A DNA stretch of 10,768 nt from Parafilimonas sp. (lineage in GTDB: Bacteria > Bacteroidota > Bacteroidia > Chitinophagales > Chitinophagaceae). Below the pieces are notes generated by a model. It ran no database searches. It was not told the origin of the DNA and worked only from the letters and a program-made list of their open reading frames with translations. The position numbers and the translations under genes are program-made. This document shows positions 1 through 5,620 of the stretch, piece by piece (position 1 is the stretch's first letter; the number at the start of each line of letters is the position of its first letter). The stretch is taken from assembly GCA_023251275.1 (NCBI GenBank), contig JAHEZC010000035.1, forward strand, positions 1 to 10,768. The letters are read 5' to 3'.

Positions 1-209
1 TTTGCGGGATTGACAAGAACATTACTTTTCATTTAGCAAGGCATACATTCGCTACTACTGTTACTTTAAGTAATGATATTCCTCTCGAAACAGTATCTAA
101 AATGCTGGGCCATAGCAGAATTTCAATGACACAGCATTATTCAAAAGTTGTGGATTTAAAAATTGCCCGGGATACTGAAAAATTAGCCATAAAGTTTTCC
201 GGGTATTAA
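1..209 (+). CDS. Tyrosine recombinase / phage-type integrase, C-terminal fragment (5' end outside window)
   Basis: This is the last 68 codons of a site-specific tyrosine recombinase; the reading frame begins at base 3 and stops with TAA at 207-209. The visible part is the end of the catalytic domain: HLARHTF (the HxxR motif), then KMLGHS (LGH motif), then QHYSKV with the nucleophilic tyrosine at fragment residue 46. The spacing HxxR - 24 residues - GH - 9 residues - Y is normal for the family, so the C-terminal active site looks intact. Such enzymes cut and rejoin DNA at attachment sites through a covalent 3'-phosphotyrosine link. An RteC-like gene starts 10 bases downstream, consistent with the integrase of a Bacteroidota mobile element. 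Whether the missing N-terminal part is complete cannot be seen. The family is confident; the element type is not. Confidence 0.93.
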   Translation, partial: CGIDKNITFHLARHTFATTVTLSNDIPLETVSKMLGHSRISMTQHYSKVVDLKIARDTEKLAIKFSGY

Positions 210-219
210 ACAGCTAATT

Positions 220-1101
220 ATGAAAACATCTGAGCTTAATGAACTCATCAATAACAATGAGTTTAAATATGACAAAAATTTACCTCCCGCTGATAACTAT
301 ATTCTGTTTCAACAGGCGATATGTTTTGAAAACGGTGTAGAATTTCTGAGCAGTTCCAATGAGAGTAAGACACCCATCATTTACCTGCTCAATGTTCCAA
401 GGCTAAGTATTGATAAGGAAAAAGCAAACCTTGTACTTAAAAAATTTCATGAAAACATTATGGATCAGTTAGATGCCATATTTGAAAAGGAAGCTGACTT
501 ATTCAAAATATACAAAACCTATTTTGATTTACTTAATGCAGTTACCAGACAGCATAGAGAGTATATCAATGGACGTGAAAAATATTTTGGGTCTGTTACC
601 ATCAAAGAATTTCCTGAGAGAGCAATAAAACAAATAAAGTTACCCCTTGTCAGGGCTAATTATCGGGGTGTTTTTTTAAATGCGTTTGCTCTCGTACAAT
701 CCCCAATAGCATATAATGAATTAGGCGTCGAAATCAAAGAATATCTTTCCAAATTGTACATGTTGAAAAGAATGTACAATGCCAAATTGATAACTAAATT
801 GAATGGATTAAAAAAAATTTTGTTTTATGAAAAAAGCCGAATAAGGCATTACAGGTATAAAGGAGATATTTCTGACTTAGTGGAAATTGGATTGGCAATT
901 GCACTTGATGAAAAAGTAGAAAGCCTGATTGGAAAACAAATAGATTTCAATATATTTTGTAAAGACTTTTCGAACTTCCTCGGACTTCCCTATTCTAAGC
1001 TTAGCAATTATACTGACACCTTAAATAAGCGTTATACCCAAAACAAATTGTTCATAAAGGAAGGATTAAACAAACTACAAAAATACCTGGAAAGTCAATA
1101 A
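220..1101 (+). CDS. RteC-like regulatory protein of a mobile element
   Basis: This 293-residue soluble protein resembles the RteC family. RteC of the Bacteroides element CTnDOT activates excision genes by binding DNA upstream of them. The match is clearest in the C-terminal third (about residues 205-290). There a tyrosine/arginine-rich stretch is followed by GDISDLVEIGLAIA, a region resembling the F-x-LxLxxxSxxx-R pattern, and NKLFIKEGLNKLQKYL, comparable in order and spacing to the RteC C-terminal domain. The N-terminal 200 residues are helical and charged and less recognisable. The protein is longer than the roughly 220 residues usual for RteC. The start ATG lies 10 bases after the integrase stop, suggesting co-transcription, and no Shine-Dalgarno is visible. 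The family is assigned from memory of the motif pattern; regulation of the downstream helix-turn-helix gene is inference from position. Confidence 0.7.
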   Translation: MKTSELNELINNNEFKYDKNLPPADNYILFQQAICFENGVEFLSSSNESKTPIIYLLNVPRLSIDKEKANLVLKKFHENIMDQLDAIFEKEADLFKIYKTYFDLLNAVTRQHREYINGREKYFGSVTIKEFPERAIKQIKLPLVRANYRGVFLNAFALVQSPIAYNELGVEIKEYLSKLYMLKRMYNAKLITKLNGLKKILFYEKSRIRHYRYKGDISDLVEIGLAIALDEKVESLIGKQIDFNIFCKDFSNFLGLPYSKLSNYTDTLNKRYTQNKLFIKEGLNKLQKYLESQ

Positions 1102-1128
1102 TTCTTTTGCAATAAATTGATTTTCAAC

Positions 1129-1169
1129 TCTTATGCCTCTGCATAGGAATGTCCTTACCGGGCTGCTAA
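1129..1169 (+). promoter_or_regulatory. Leader hairpin plus six-codon micro-ORF upstream of the HTH gene
   Basis: In the 111-base gap after the RteC-like gene, TCTTATGC (1129-1136) pairs with GCATAGGA (1141-1148) around a CTCT loop, giving eight pairs, one of them T-G. Immediately after it, an ATG at 1149 opens a six-codon frame (M-S-L-P-G-C) ending in TAA at 1167-1169. The purine-rich AGGA arm of the hairpin directly precedes this ATG and could also pair with TCCT at 1152-1155. The arrangement looks like a leader-peptide attenuator, but so short a frame can arise by chance. Confidence 0.35.
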
Positions 1170-1190
1170 CACTGAAAAGAAGAAATCGAA

Positions 1191-1210
1191 ATTTGCAGGA
1201 AACTGCAAAT
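1191..1210 (+). promoter_or_regulatory. Perfect 8-bp hairpin with GAAA loop just before the HTH start codon
   Basis: ATTTGCAG (1191-1198) and CTGCAAAT (1203-1210) are exact reverse complements separated by GAAA (1199-1202), a GNRA-type tetraloop. The hairpin ends two bases before the ATG at 1213, and the only Shine-Dalgarno-like bases (AGGAAA) lie in its loop and left arm. It could gate ribosome entry or, as DNA, be a dimer-binding operator. The structure is seen directly; the role is inferred. Confidence 0.55.
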
Positions 1211-1212
1211 AC

Positions 1213-1494
1213 ATGGGCGCTGCAAAGTTTATTTTGAGTGATGAAGATTTCCAGACTGAAGTCCGCGAACAATTTGCCGAAATAAAAAAATTATTGCAGT
1301 ATAATTTACCTGCGTCAAATACTGGTTTGGAAAATGAACTCTTCGACACCGCAGATGCCATAAATTATCTCAAAGTAACCCGCCGCACCTTGTACGCTAT
1401 GCGAATAAAAGGATTGCCATTTACAAAATCCGGTACCGGCAAAATTTTCTTCTGGAAGAATGACCTTGACAAATATTTAGGGAAACAAACTTAA
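1213..1494 (+). CDS. Excisionase-type helix-turn-helix DNA-binding protein
   Basis: This 93-residue protein has a short charged helical N-terminus (about residues 14-30, with acidic and glutamine residues suited to a coiled contact). It is followed by a MerR/excisionase-like winged helix-turn-helix (HTH_17 type) at about residues 43-91. The fold signature is FDTADAINYLKVTRRTLYAM for the two helices, then GLPFTKSGTGKIFFWKNDLDKYL for the wing and closing helix. Proteins of this type bend DNA in recombination complexes or act as small transcription regulators, and in Bacteroidota they commonly lie near tyrosine recombinases. The ATG at 1213 is chosen because it starts the frame close to the domain and follows the leader hairpin. 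It lies 111 bases after the RteC-like gene and 11 bases before the next gene. An excision role is inferred from context. Confidence 0.82.
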   Translation: MGAAKFILSDEDFQTEVREQFAEIKKLLQYNLPASNTGLENELFDTADAINYLKVTRRTLYAMRIKGLPFTKSGTGKIFFWKNDLDKYLGKQT

Positions 1495-1505
1495 TTTCTG
1501 AACTT

Positions 1506-1934
1506 ATGCAACTTAGCACTGATTTCAATTATACTTATTATCAGAAACGAAAGTGCCTTCACTGCGGCTCTCCTATACCAGATCAGGCGCATGCCGCAAG
1601 AAAATTTTGCATCCCGCTAAAGTTACCAGACGGATCAATCAAAAATTGCAAGGATGATTTTCATGCTGAAAACAGAAAAGAAGAAAACTTACCATACAGG
1701 CTGATAGGTGAGTTTCATAAGCGGATACATCAAAATATTCTCAATCTCTATGCTTCAGAAAAGGAAATTGTAAGTCTTGATAAAATAAGCCAATATGGAA
1801 TTGATCTGAGCCGCCCTGTGAAATTTATAGTAGATACTGACCAGGGCTACTTTTTTTATTTTATAGAATTCGGATTTAAACAATTACCTGGTAACCAATT
1901 TAAAATTTTCAAACATGAGTATTCCTTTAAATAA
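1506..1934 (+). CDS. Small zinc-ribbon protein of mobile-element type, function unknown
   Basis: This 142-residue protein has an N-terminal metal-binding cluster: C17-x2-C20, C35 and C48 with H53 close behind, in the contexts CLHCG, RKFC and NCKDDFH. This looks like a zinc ribbon able to bind nucleic acid or act structurally. The rest (about 60-142) is alpha/beta with an aromatic-rich stretch (YFFYFIEFGF), and no catalytic motif is visible. It starts 11 bases after the HTH gene stop, and its last 20 bases overlap the next gene, so the three genes are probably one transcript. I do not recognise a named family. The cysteine pattern is seen directly; zinc binding is inferred from it; a function in mobile-element maintenance is only a guess from position. 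Confidence 0.72.
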   Translation: MQLSTDFNYTYYQKRKCLHCGSPIPDQAHAARKFCIPLKLPDGSIKNCKDDFHAENRKEENLPYRLIGEFHKRIHQNILNLYASEKEIVSLDKISQYGIDLSRPVKFIVDTDQGYFFYFIEFGFKQLPGNQFKIFKHEYSFK

Positions 1935-2127
1935 CGAAGCGCTGATAACAAACATTGCCAAACGGAGAATTCCTGTTGATAACAAAACTGAGTGGATAGC
2001 CCTGGGAATTATTCTGATAGGAATTCCTGCCTTATGGGCGATGATCTATTATAACCGGCTGAAGTATTATGAAAATATTTTATTGACAATGCCGCAAACC
2101 GAGCATTCACCGAGGTCGTTAGTTTAA
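1915..2127 (+). CDS. Small single-pass membrane protein, unknown function
   Basis: This 70-residue protein has one strong predicted transmembrane helix at residues 27-46 (WIALGIILIGIPALWAMIYY). It is preceded by a basic stretch (AKRR, residues 15-18) and followed by N-R-L-K, so topology is not obvious from charge. The last 20 residues are polar. The ATG at 1915 lies inside the 3' end of the zinc-ribbon gene in another frame, giving a 20-base overlap typical of translational coupling. It is the last gene before a nearly 700-base gene-poor stretch. No family is recognised; the evidence for a real gene is the overlap, the well-formed helix and the absence of a better frame. Confidence 0.55.
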   Translation: MSIPLNNEALITNIAKRRIPVDNKTEWIALGIILIGIPALWAMIYYNRLKYYENILLTMPQTEHSPRSLV

Positions 2128-2593
2128 TTTTTTTTGCTATTACCATTGGGTTTATCCCGCAAATTTTTTCCTGTATAGATTTTTGCCTTAAAACATTACC
2201 CTTCCTGCAAACAGGAAATTGCACCACTCTGTTATCAGTTATTCCGGGTTGTCCTGAGAAATATGTCTTGCATGAAAATGTGCTCTGCCTATTAATAACT
2301 CCTACGTAAAAAAATCATTCTTGTTCAATTATTGCTTGCTGTTTCATAAGACTTCATTTGATCATTAAATGCATTCGTAGGGAGTATTGCATATTATCTG
2401 CATCAATGATATACTGAAATGGGTTATTAACTAAAAAGGAATTTTTCTGAAAAACCTTAATTGTAATGGTCTGAATGACAATTATCAATTGTTACTTACA
2501 AAGGAGAATGCAATTAATTGACTATTGCAATTATGGTGTTCACTGCATTTTTCAATATTGCTTTGTCTATTATGCATTGAAATTATATTTAGC
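2128..2593. other. AT-rich non-coding stretch with two minor inverted repeats
   Basis: No supportable gene was found on either strand. Two short perfect inverted repeats stand out. TTCCTG-CAAA-CAGGAA at 2202-2217 could form a hairpin 75 bases past the last mobile-element gene, but no T-run follows it, so it is not a classical terminator. ACAATT-ATC-AATTGT lies at 2478-2492, followed by reiterated GCAATTA words at about 2510-2536. The position between a mobile-element module and a chromosomal metabolic gene makes this stretch a candidate location for an element end. Confidence 0.5.
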
Positions 2594-2613
2594 GTGGATT
2601 CACGTGAATTCAC
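2594..2613. repeat. Near-perfect 20-bp palindrome (CACGTG core, overlapping GTGAATTCAC)
   Basis: The two halves GTGGATTCAC and GTGAATTCAC form a 20-bp palindrome with a single non-matching pair (G2597 against T2610, which would be a G-U pair in RNA). Its inner 12 bases (2598-2609) are perfectly symmetric, and the right half is itself a perfect 10-bp palindrome. Related words follow within 90 bases: TTTCAC at 2618-2623, CGTGATTTCA near 2647, and TTTTCACGGG near 2672. Possible roles are a dimer operator or recombinase arm/core sites. No second copy lies in this window, so an attachment-site role cannot be decided. Confidence 0.55.
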
Positions 2614-2711
2614 CATATTTCACTAAAGAGATTTTATGTAGTTGTTCGTGATTTCATGCATATTTTCCGCGTTTTCACGGGAAATTACGTGGATAATACC
2701 TTTTAAGAATA

Positions 2712-2810
2712 ATGATTTTGCGAAAGTTGATTGTATCCTTTTTCATCCTGCTTACTCTCTTGTGTGAAGCATATACATTTGCAGAAACGGTTGTAAAGGA
2801 TCGTGATTAA
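2712..2810 (+). CDS. Possible 32-residue secreted peptide or gene 5' remnant (weak)
   Basis: An ATG at 2712 opens a 32-codon frame that reads like a signal peptide. It has a basic N-end (MILRK), a hydrophobic core (LIVSFFILLTLL), a plausible cleavage region (AYTFA followed by E), then a short charged tail and TAA at 2808-2810. It ends 11 bases before the oxidoreductase ATG. It could be a tiny secreted peptide, or the surviving 5' end of a larger secreted protein cut off by rearrangement. Against it, a perfect promoter -7 box for the next gene lies inside the frame at 2774-2781, and hydrophobic frames arise easily in T-rich DNA. I include it only as a weak candidate. Confidence 0.22.
   Translation: MILRKLIVSFFILLTLLCEAYTFAETVVKDRD
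2774..2781 (+). promoter_or_regulatory. Promoter -7 box TACATTTG for the FAD oxidoreductase
   Basis: TACATTTG matches the Bacteroidota housekeeping -7 consensus TAnnTTTG at every defined base. Transcription would begin near 2788, leaving a leader of about 34 bases before the ATG at 2822. No convincing TTG -33 element lies 17-21 bases upstream, so the promoter may need an activator or have a weak -33 region. Confidence 0.6.
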
Positions 2811-2821
2811 AAAAGGACTCC

Positions 2822-4009
2822 ATGTTTGATTATATCGTCATCGGGAAAGGATTAATAGGCACTGCTGCTGCAAAATATTTGAGTGAGGAAATCTGCAATG
2901 TCGCCATCATTGGTCCCGACGAGCCAACAGGTAATTTGAATAATGCCGTTGTTTTTTCCAGTCATTATGATTCAGGCAGGGTGCAACGGGTCATCGGCTG
3001 GGACGCAGTATGGACAAGACTTAACGCCCAATCAGTAAAGCAATATCCATTCCTTCAAAAAGAAACCAATATCCGGTTTCATGAAAGTACAGGCCGTTTA
3101 TATGTTACACCCGATGCAGAAGACCCTTATTTAAAGCAATACCCCGAACTCGCAAAGGAATTCAATGTCACTTATGATTACTTTGACAGCGGCGAATTGA
3201 TCCATCAGCATTTTCCCGAATATGTATTTCCTTCGGATGTAAAAGCAACTTTTGAATCATCACCATCCGGTCATATAAACCCACGTTTGTTGATAAAAGC
3301 GCAATTGACTATGTTTCAAAATAATGGCGGCGCTTTTTTTACGGATACGGTAAGTAATGTTACGTATCATGATTCCCGTTTCTCGATAAGCACTATCGAA
3401 GGAAATGAATTCGAAGCAAAAAAAGTTTTGCTTTCTACTGGAGCTTTTACAAATTTTCTGGGGTTATGTAAAAAGAAATTGGCATTCATTCCGAAAAGTG
3501 AAACTATTATTCTGGCAAAGGTGAGCAGGCAGGAAGCTCAAAGACTAAGCAAACTGCCGTCTTTGTTGTACGAAATAACAAATGATGAACTCGATGAAAT
3601 TTATCTCGTGAAGCCTGTACTATATCCCGATGGTAATTATTATTTAAAAATGGGCTGTAATCTTGCTGAAGATATTTTTTTTAAAAGTCTTGAAGAAATA
3701 CAACAATGGTTCAGAAATGGTAACAGTGATGCACATCTGCCAATACAAAAAAGGGAACTGATGAAAATTATTCCTTCGCTTTCAGCGGAAAGATTTTCAA
3801 CAAAACGATGCATTATTGAACGAACAATAACAAAACAACCTTATATTGATATGCTTGATGACAGAGGCCTGTTCGTTGCTGCAGGCGGCAATGGATATGG
3901 GGCTATGTGTTCTGATGAATTGGGAAGAGTGGCTGCATCTCTCGTAATGAGCGGAACTATACCGGGAGAATATCCCGCAGGTGTTTTTCGTGCTGTATTT
4001 GAAGAGTAA
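2822..4009 (+). CDS. FAD-dependent oxidoreductase, D-amino-acid-oxidase (DAO) family
   Basis: This 395-residue flavoprotein has the N-terminal Rossmann dinucleotide-binding motif DYIVIGKGLIGTAAAKYL (G8-x-G10-x2-G13) with the following beta strand NVAIIG. The C-terminus has the second FAD contact typical of DAO-fold enzymes, GLFVAAGGNGYGAMCSDELG (about residues 351-370). Length fits the 370-400 residues usual for glycine oxidase and sarcosine oxidase-like members. These enzymes oxidise a C-N or C-OH bond of a small substrate, passing electrons to FAD and usually to oxygen. The middle substrate-binding part does not identify the substrate, so no gene symbol is given. No signal peptide is present, so it is cytoplasmic. 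It stands alone with its own promoter box at 2774, and the next gene converges on it, so it is likely monocistronic. Confidence 0.85.
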   Translation: MFDYIVIGKGLIGTAAAKYLSEEICNVAIIGPDEPTGNLNNAVVFSSHYDSGRVQRVIGWDAVWTRLNAQSVKQYPFLQKETNIRFHESTGRLYVTPDAEDPYLKQYPELAKEFNVTYDYFDSGELIHQHFPEYVFPSDVKATFESSPSGHINPRLLIKAQLTMFQNNGGAFFTDTVSNVTYHDSRFSISTIEGNEFEAKKVLLSTGAFTNFLGLCKKKLAFIPKSETIILAKVSRQEAQRLSKLPSLLYEITNDELDEIYLVKPVLYPDGNYYLKMGCNLAEDIFFKSLEEIQQWFRNGNSDAHLPIQKRELMKIIPSLSAERFSTKRCIIERTITKQPYIDMLDDRGLFVAAGGNGYGAMCSDELGRVAASLVMSGTIPGEYPAGVFRAVFEE

Positions 4010-4403
4010 AATATTTTTTTATTTCTATTTTGTAAAATGTCTCTATGCAGGTGTATGTTTAAGGATATGCTATACTCCTGTTTGAATGTTTAAAACGTAT
4101 AAAGGTATTATTTGCAGTTCCATTAGCATCAGGGAATCAAAGCACCTGAAACATTTTTATTTTTTTGGGAAATATTGCTTTAACTGCGAACACGTACAAA
4201 GAAGGACATTCGGTTTTGCTGCATAAAAAATTATGTATAATACCATTATATCATTACAGATGGGTTAAGGATTTATAGTAATTAAGCGCAGGATAAGATT
4301 TTCGTTTTCACTATTTATTTATACAAAGGAACCGTTGGCCGAGACGACAACAGAAGCGCAAATTCATTTGTGGTTATAGGCCTTTTGCACACTTATTTGG
4401 CTA
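4010..4403. other. Intergenic region between convergent genes; nothing recognised
   Basis: No gene, RNA gene or strong terminator was found in this AT-rich stretch between the oxidoreductase (+) and the unknown gene (-). Both transcripts must end here. T-rich and A-rich runs exist (4014-4020 and 4155-4167), but I could not find a good GC stem in front of one. Confidence 0.5.
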
Positions 4404-4940
4404 TCAATTCTTTTCAAAATCGCTAAGATATGTTTTTATATTGTCTGTGATTTTTTTTGCAACCTCCGGAATAAAAAGCATGATGTTTTCAAAATCAATT
4501 TCCATTGTGGAGGGGAAGTGATGATAGCTTTTCAGATAGTGAAGCATTGCCTGATTATCCATCCCGGAGTCTTGCAAAGAGCTTTCATCCTTATAATAAT
4601 ATAAATTTGTCAAAAGTGTGAGCGCATTGCAGAAGTCATAAACCTCCCGAACCCATAGATTATTTTTACCGGCAATGCTTACAATTTCTTCGTCTGTAAT
4701 TATTTCTCCTTTCTTTTTCCATTCGTAACCAATTATTGTATCATCCATTAATCTTTCCATTTCCTGCTTATCTGCAAGAGATCGCAGATAACAAACTCTT
4801 ATTAAAAAGTTGAGTTCCTGCCAAAGAATTGCCGTGCAGGTGCCATAAATTTTGTAATGATGCAAGGCCAAAATGGATGCAATATTATCTTTTGACCTTA
4901 CGGTTACAAAACCGATAAAGTTTTTCACATTAGTTTTCAT
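4404..4940 (-). CDS. Unrecognised 178-residue helical protein
   Basis: The protein is soluble, apparently almost all alpha-helical, and lacks a signal peptide or membrane segment. An N-terminal half with an amphipathic helix (ILWQELNFLIRVCYLRSL, about 39-56) is followed by an acidic stretch (EMERLMDD). Then come an aromatic-rich helix (VREVYDFCNALTLLTNLYYY, about 97-116) and a C-terminal helix around 155-172. No catalytic or nucleotide-binding motif is visible. The helical bundle with scattered conserved-looking aromatics is reminiscent of HEPN-like folds, but the HEPN RxxxxH motif is absent, so this is not claimed. The ATG at 4940-4938 fits the promoter about 80 bases upstream. It is transcribed alone, towards the oxidoreductase. 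Good codon structure and a dedicated promoter support a real gene; the function is unknown. Confidence 0.75.
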   Translation of the reverse strand: MKTNVKNFIGFVTVRSKDNIASILALHHYKIYGTCTAILWQELNFLIRVCYLRSLADKQEMERLMDDTIIGYEWKKKGEIITDEEIVSIAGKNNLWVREVYDFCNALTLLTNLYYYKDESSLQDSGMDNQAMLHYLKSYHHFPSTMEIDFENIMLFIPEVAKKITDNIKTYLSDFEKN

Positions 4941-4973
4941 ACATGTTCAAGCAAACAGGGTGTCTGCAATTAC

Positions 4974-5003
4974 CGGGGTACGGCAATATTAATGCGGGGT
5001 ACG
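4974..5003. repeat. Direct repeat CGGGGTACG x2, 21-base period, in the leader of the minus-strand gene
   Basis: CGGGGTACG occurs at 4974-4982 and again at 4995-5003, exactly 21 bases apart, which is two turns of the DNA helix. Each copy is preceded by GCAAT. The pair lies between the candidate minus-strand promoter and the ATG at 4940, and is notably GC-rich against the surrounding AT-rich DNA. The spacing suits two protein molecules on one face of the DNA. Function is inferred. Confidence 0.5.
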
Positions 5004-5015
5004 CTTAAAAAACGA

Positions 5016-5047
5016 CGAAGATAAAAAAAATTTATTCCGAAAGTCAA
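5016..5047 (-). promoter_or_regulatory. Promoter for the minus-strand unknown gene
   Basis: Read on the minus strand, TTGAC (TTG at 5047-5045) is followed after 21 bases by TATCTTCG (5023-5016). This matches the Bacteroidota TTG / TAnnTTTG pattern with one mismatch at normal spacing. Transcription would start near 5008 and run through both CGGGGTACG copies before the ATG at 4940, a leader of about 70 bases. Confidence 0.5.
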
Positions 5048-5305
5048 GCCCAGGATTATTATTGGCTTAAAAATATTGTTTAACTTTTATGCAGGAAAAA
5101 TTCTTTCCTGTTACTTATCAACAAAAAATCAAGTAAAATGTTCAGCAGGCTGATAGGGTAAAGAGAAACTAAGGAATCAATTTCCCTTACACCGCTTCTG
5201 CTAAAATGCGGCTGCTGTTTCTTAAAGAGTGTGCATTTCAATTGTAATTCCATTGCATCTTAATGTTTTTGTTTAAATCCAGATATCTGTATGTTAAACA
5301 TATAC

Positions 5306-5330
5306 ACGGGAAAAATCCCGTATTAACGGG
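5306..5330 (+). promoter_or_regulatory. Two mutually exclusive hairpins sharing one arm
   Basis: ACGGGA-AAAA-TCCCGT (5306-5321) is a perfect 6-bp hairpin. Its right arm CCCGT (5317-5321) can instead pair with ACGGG at 5326-5330 around an ATTA loop. Only one of the two can form at a time. It lies upstream of the candidate response regulator promoter, so it could be an operator (three ACGGG half-sites in alternating orientation) rather than an RNA switch. Confidence 0.45.
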
Positions 5331-5349
5331 CTAATTCGTATAATTCTTT

Positions 5350-5377
5350 TTGTCGTTTCATTTTTTTCTTAAATTTA
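5350..5377 (+). promoter_or_regulatory. Candidate promoter of the response regulator gene
   Basis: TTG at 5350-5352 (in a TTTTTG context) is followed after 17 bases by TAAATTTA at 5370-5377, which differs from TAnnTTTG only in the last base. Transcription would start near 5384, at the left edge of the TCTGAGG repeat cluster. Confidence 0.35.
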
Positions 5378-5383
5378 CAGTTA

Positions 5384-5413
5384 TCTGAGGTAAACCGAAT
5401 CAGGTTTCTGAGG
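5384..5413. repeat. TCTGAGG direct repeats flanking an AAACC/GGTTT inverted repeat
   Basis: TCTGAGG occurs at 5384-5390 and 5407-5413 (23-base period). Between them AAACC (5392-5396) and GGTTT (5403-5407) form a perfect inverted repeat around GAATCA. The cluster starts at the predicted transcription start of the response regulator gene, so it may be an operator or the first structure of its leader RNA. It does not match a riboswitch I know. Confidence 0.4.
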
Positions 5414-5620
5414 CAATTTTATCCGTCCCGTTGCAAAACGAAATAGCTTGAGTTACTTTTAGAATCTCTGAAAACCCAACGGTGCTTACCATTAAAGTCA
5501 ATTGAAGCTGGATACTAAAATCTATAACGCCTCTCATAAACGGGCGGCAATGTTATGTTATTCAGTAAAAAAGATTTAATGTGAGAAAAAACAACTAAAC
5601 GACATCCTAAACTACTGCTC

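Larger units (their letters stand above)
5048..5620. other. Long intergenic region upstream of the response regulator
   Basis: About 570 bases separate the minus-strand promoter from the response regulator ATG, and no convincing gene was found on either strand. The left half (5048-5300) shows no structure beyond AT-richness. The right half carries the overlapping hairpins at 5306-5330, a candidate promoter at 5350-5377 and the repeat cluster at 5384-5413, listed separately. If the promoter is right, the response regulator has a leader of about 240 bases, long enough for RNA-level control. Confidence 0.5.

Noticed and set aside
1075..1361. Two minus-strand frames over the HTH gene and its leader
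   Set aside because: They run antisense to a clear HTH domain and have no recognisable protein features.
2202..2217. Rho-independent terminator for the mobile-element module
   Set aside because: The hairpin is perfect but short, and no T-run follows its right arm.
5205..5246. 13-codon leader peptide starting at 5205
   Set aside because: It lies upstream of the candidate promoter of the next gene, with no promoter, structure or composition bias to support it.
5384..5413. TPP riboswitch, suggested by CTGAG words
   Set aside because: The conserved CUGAGA / ACCUGAUC order and the closing helices are absent, and the downstream gene is not thiamine-related.
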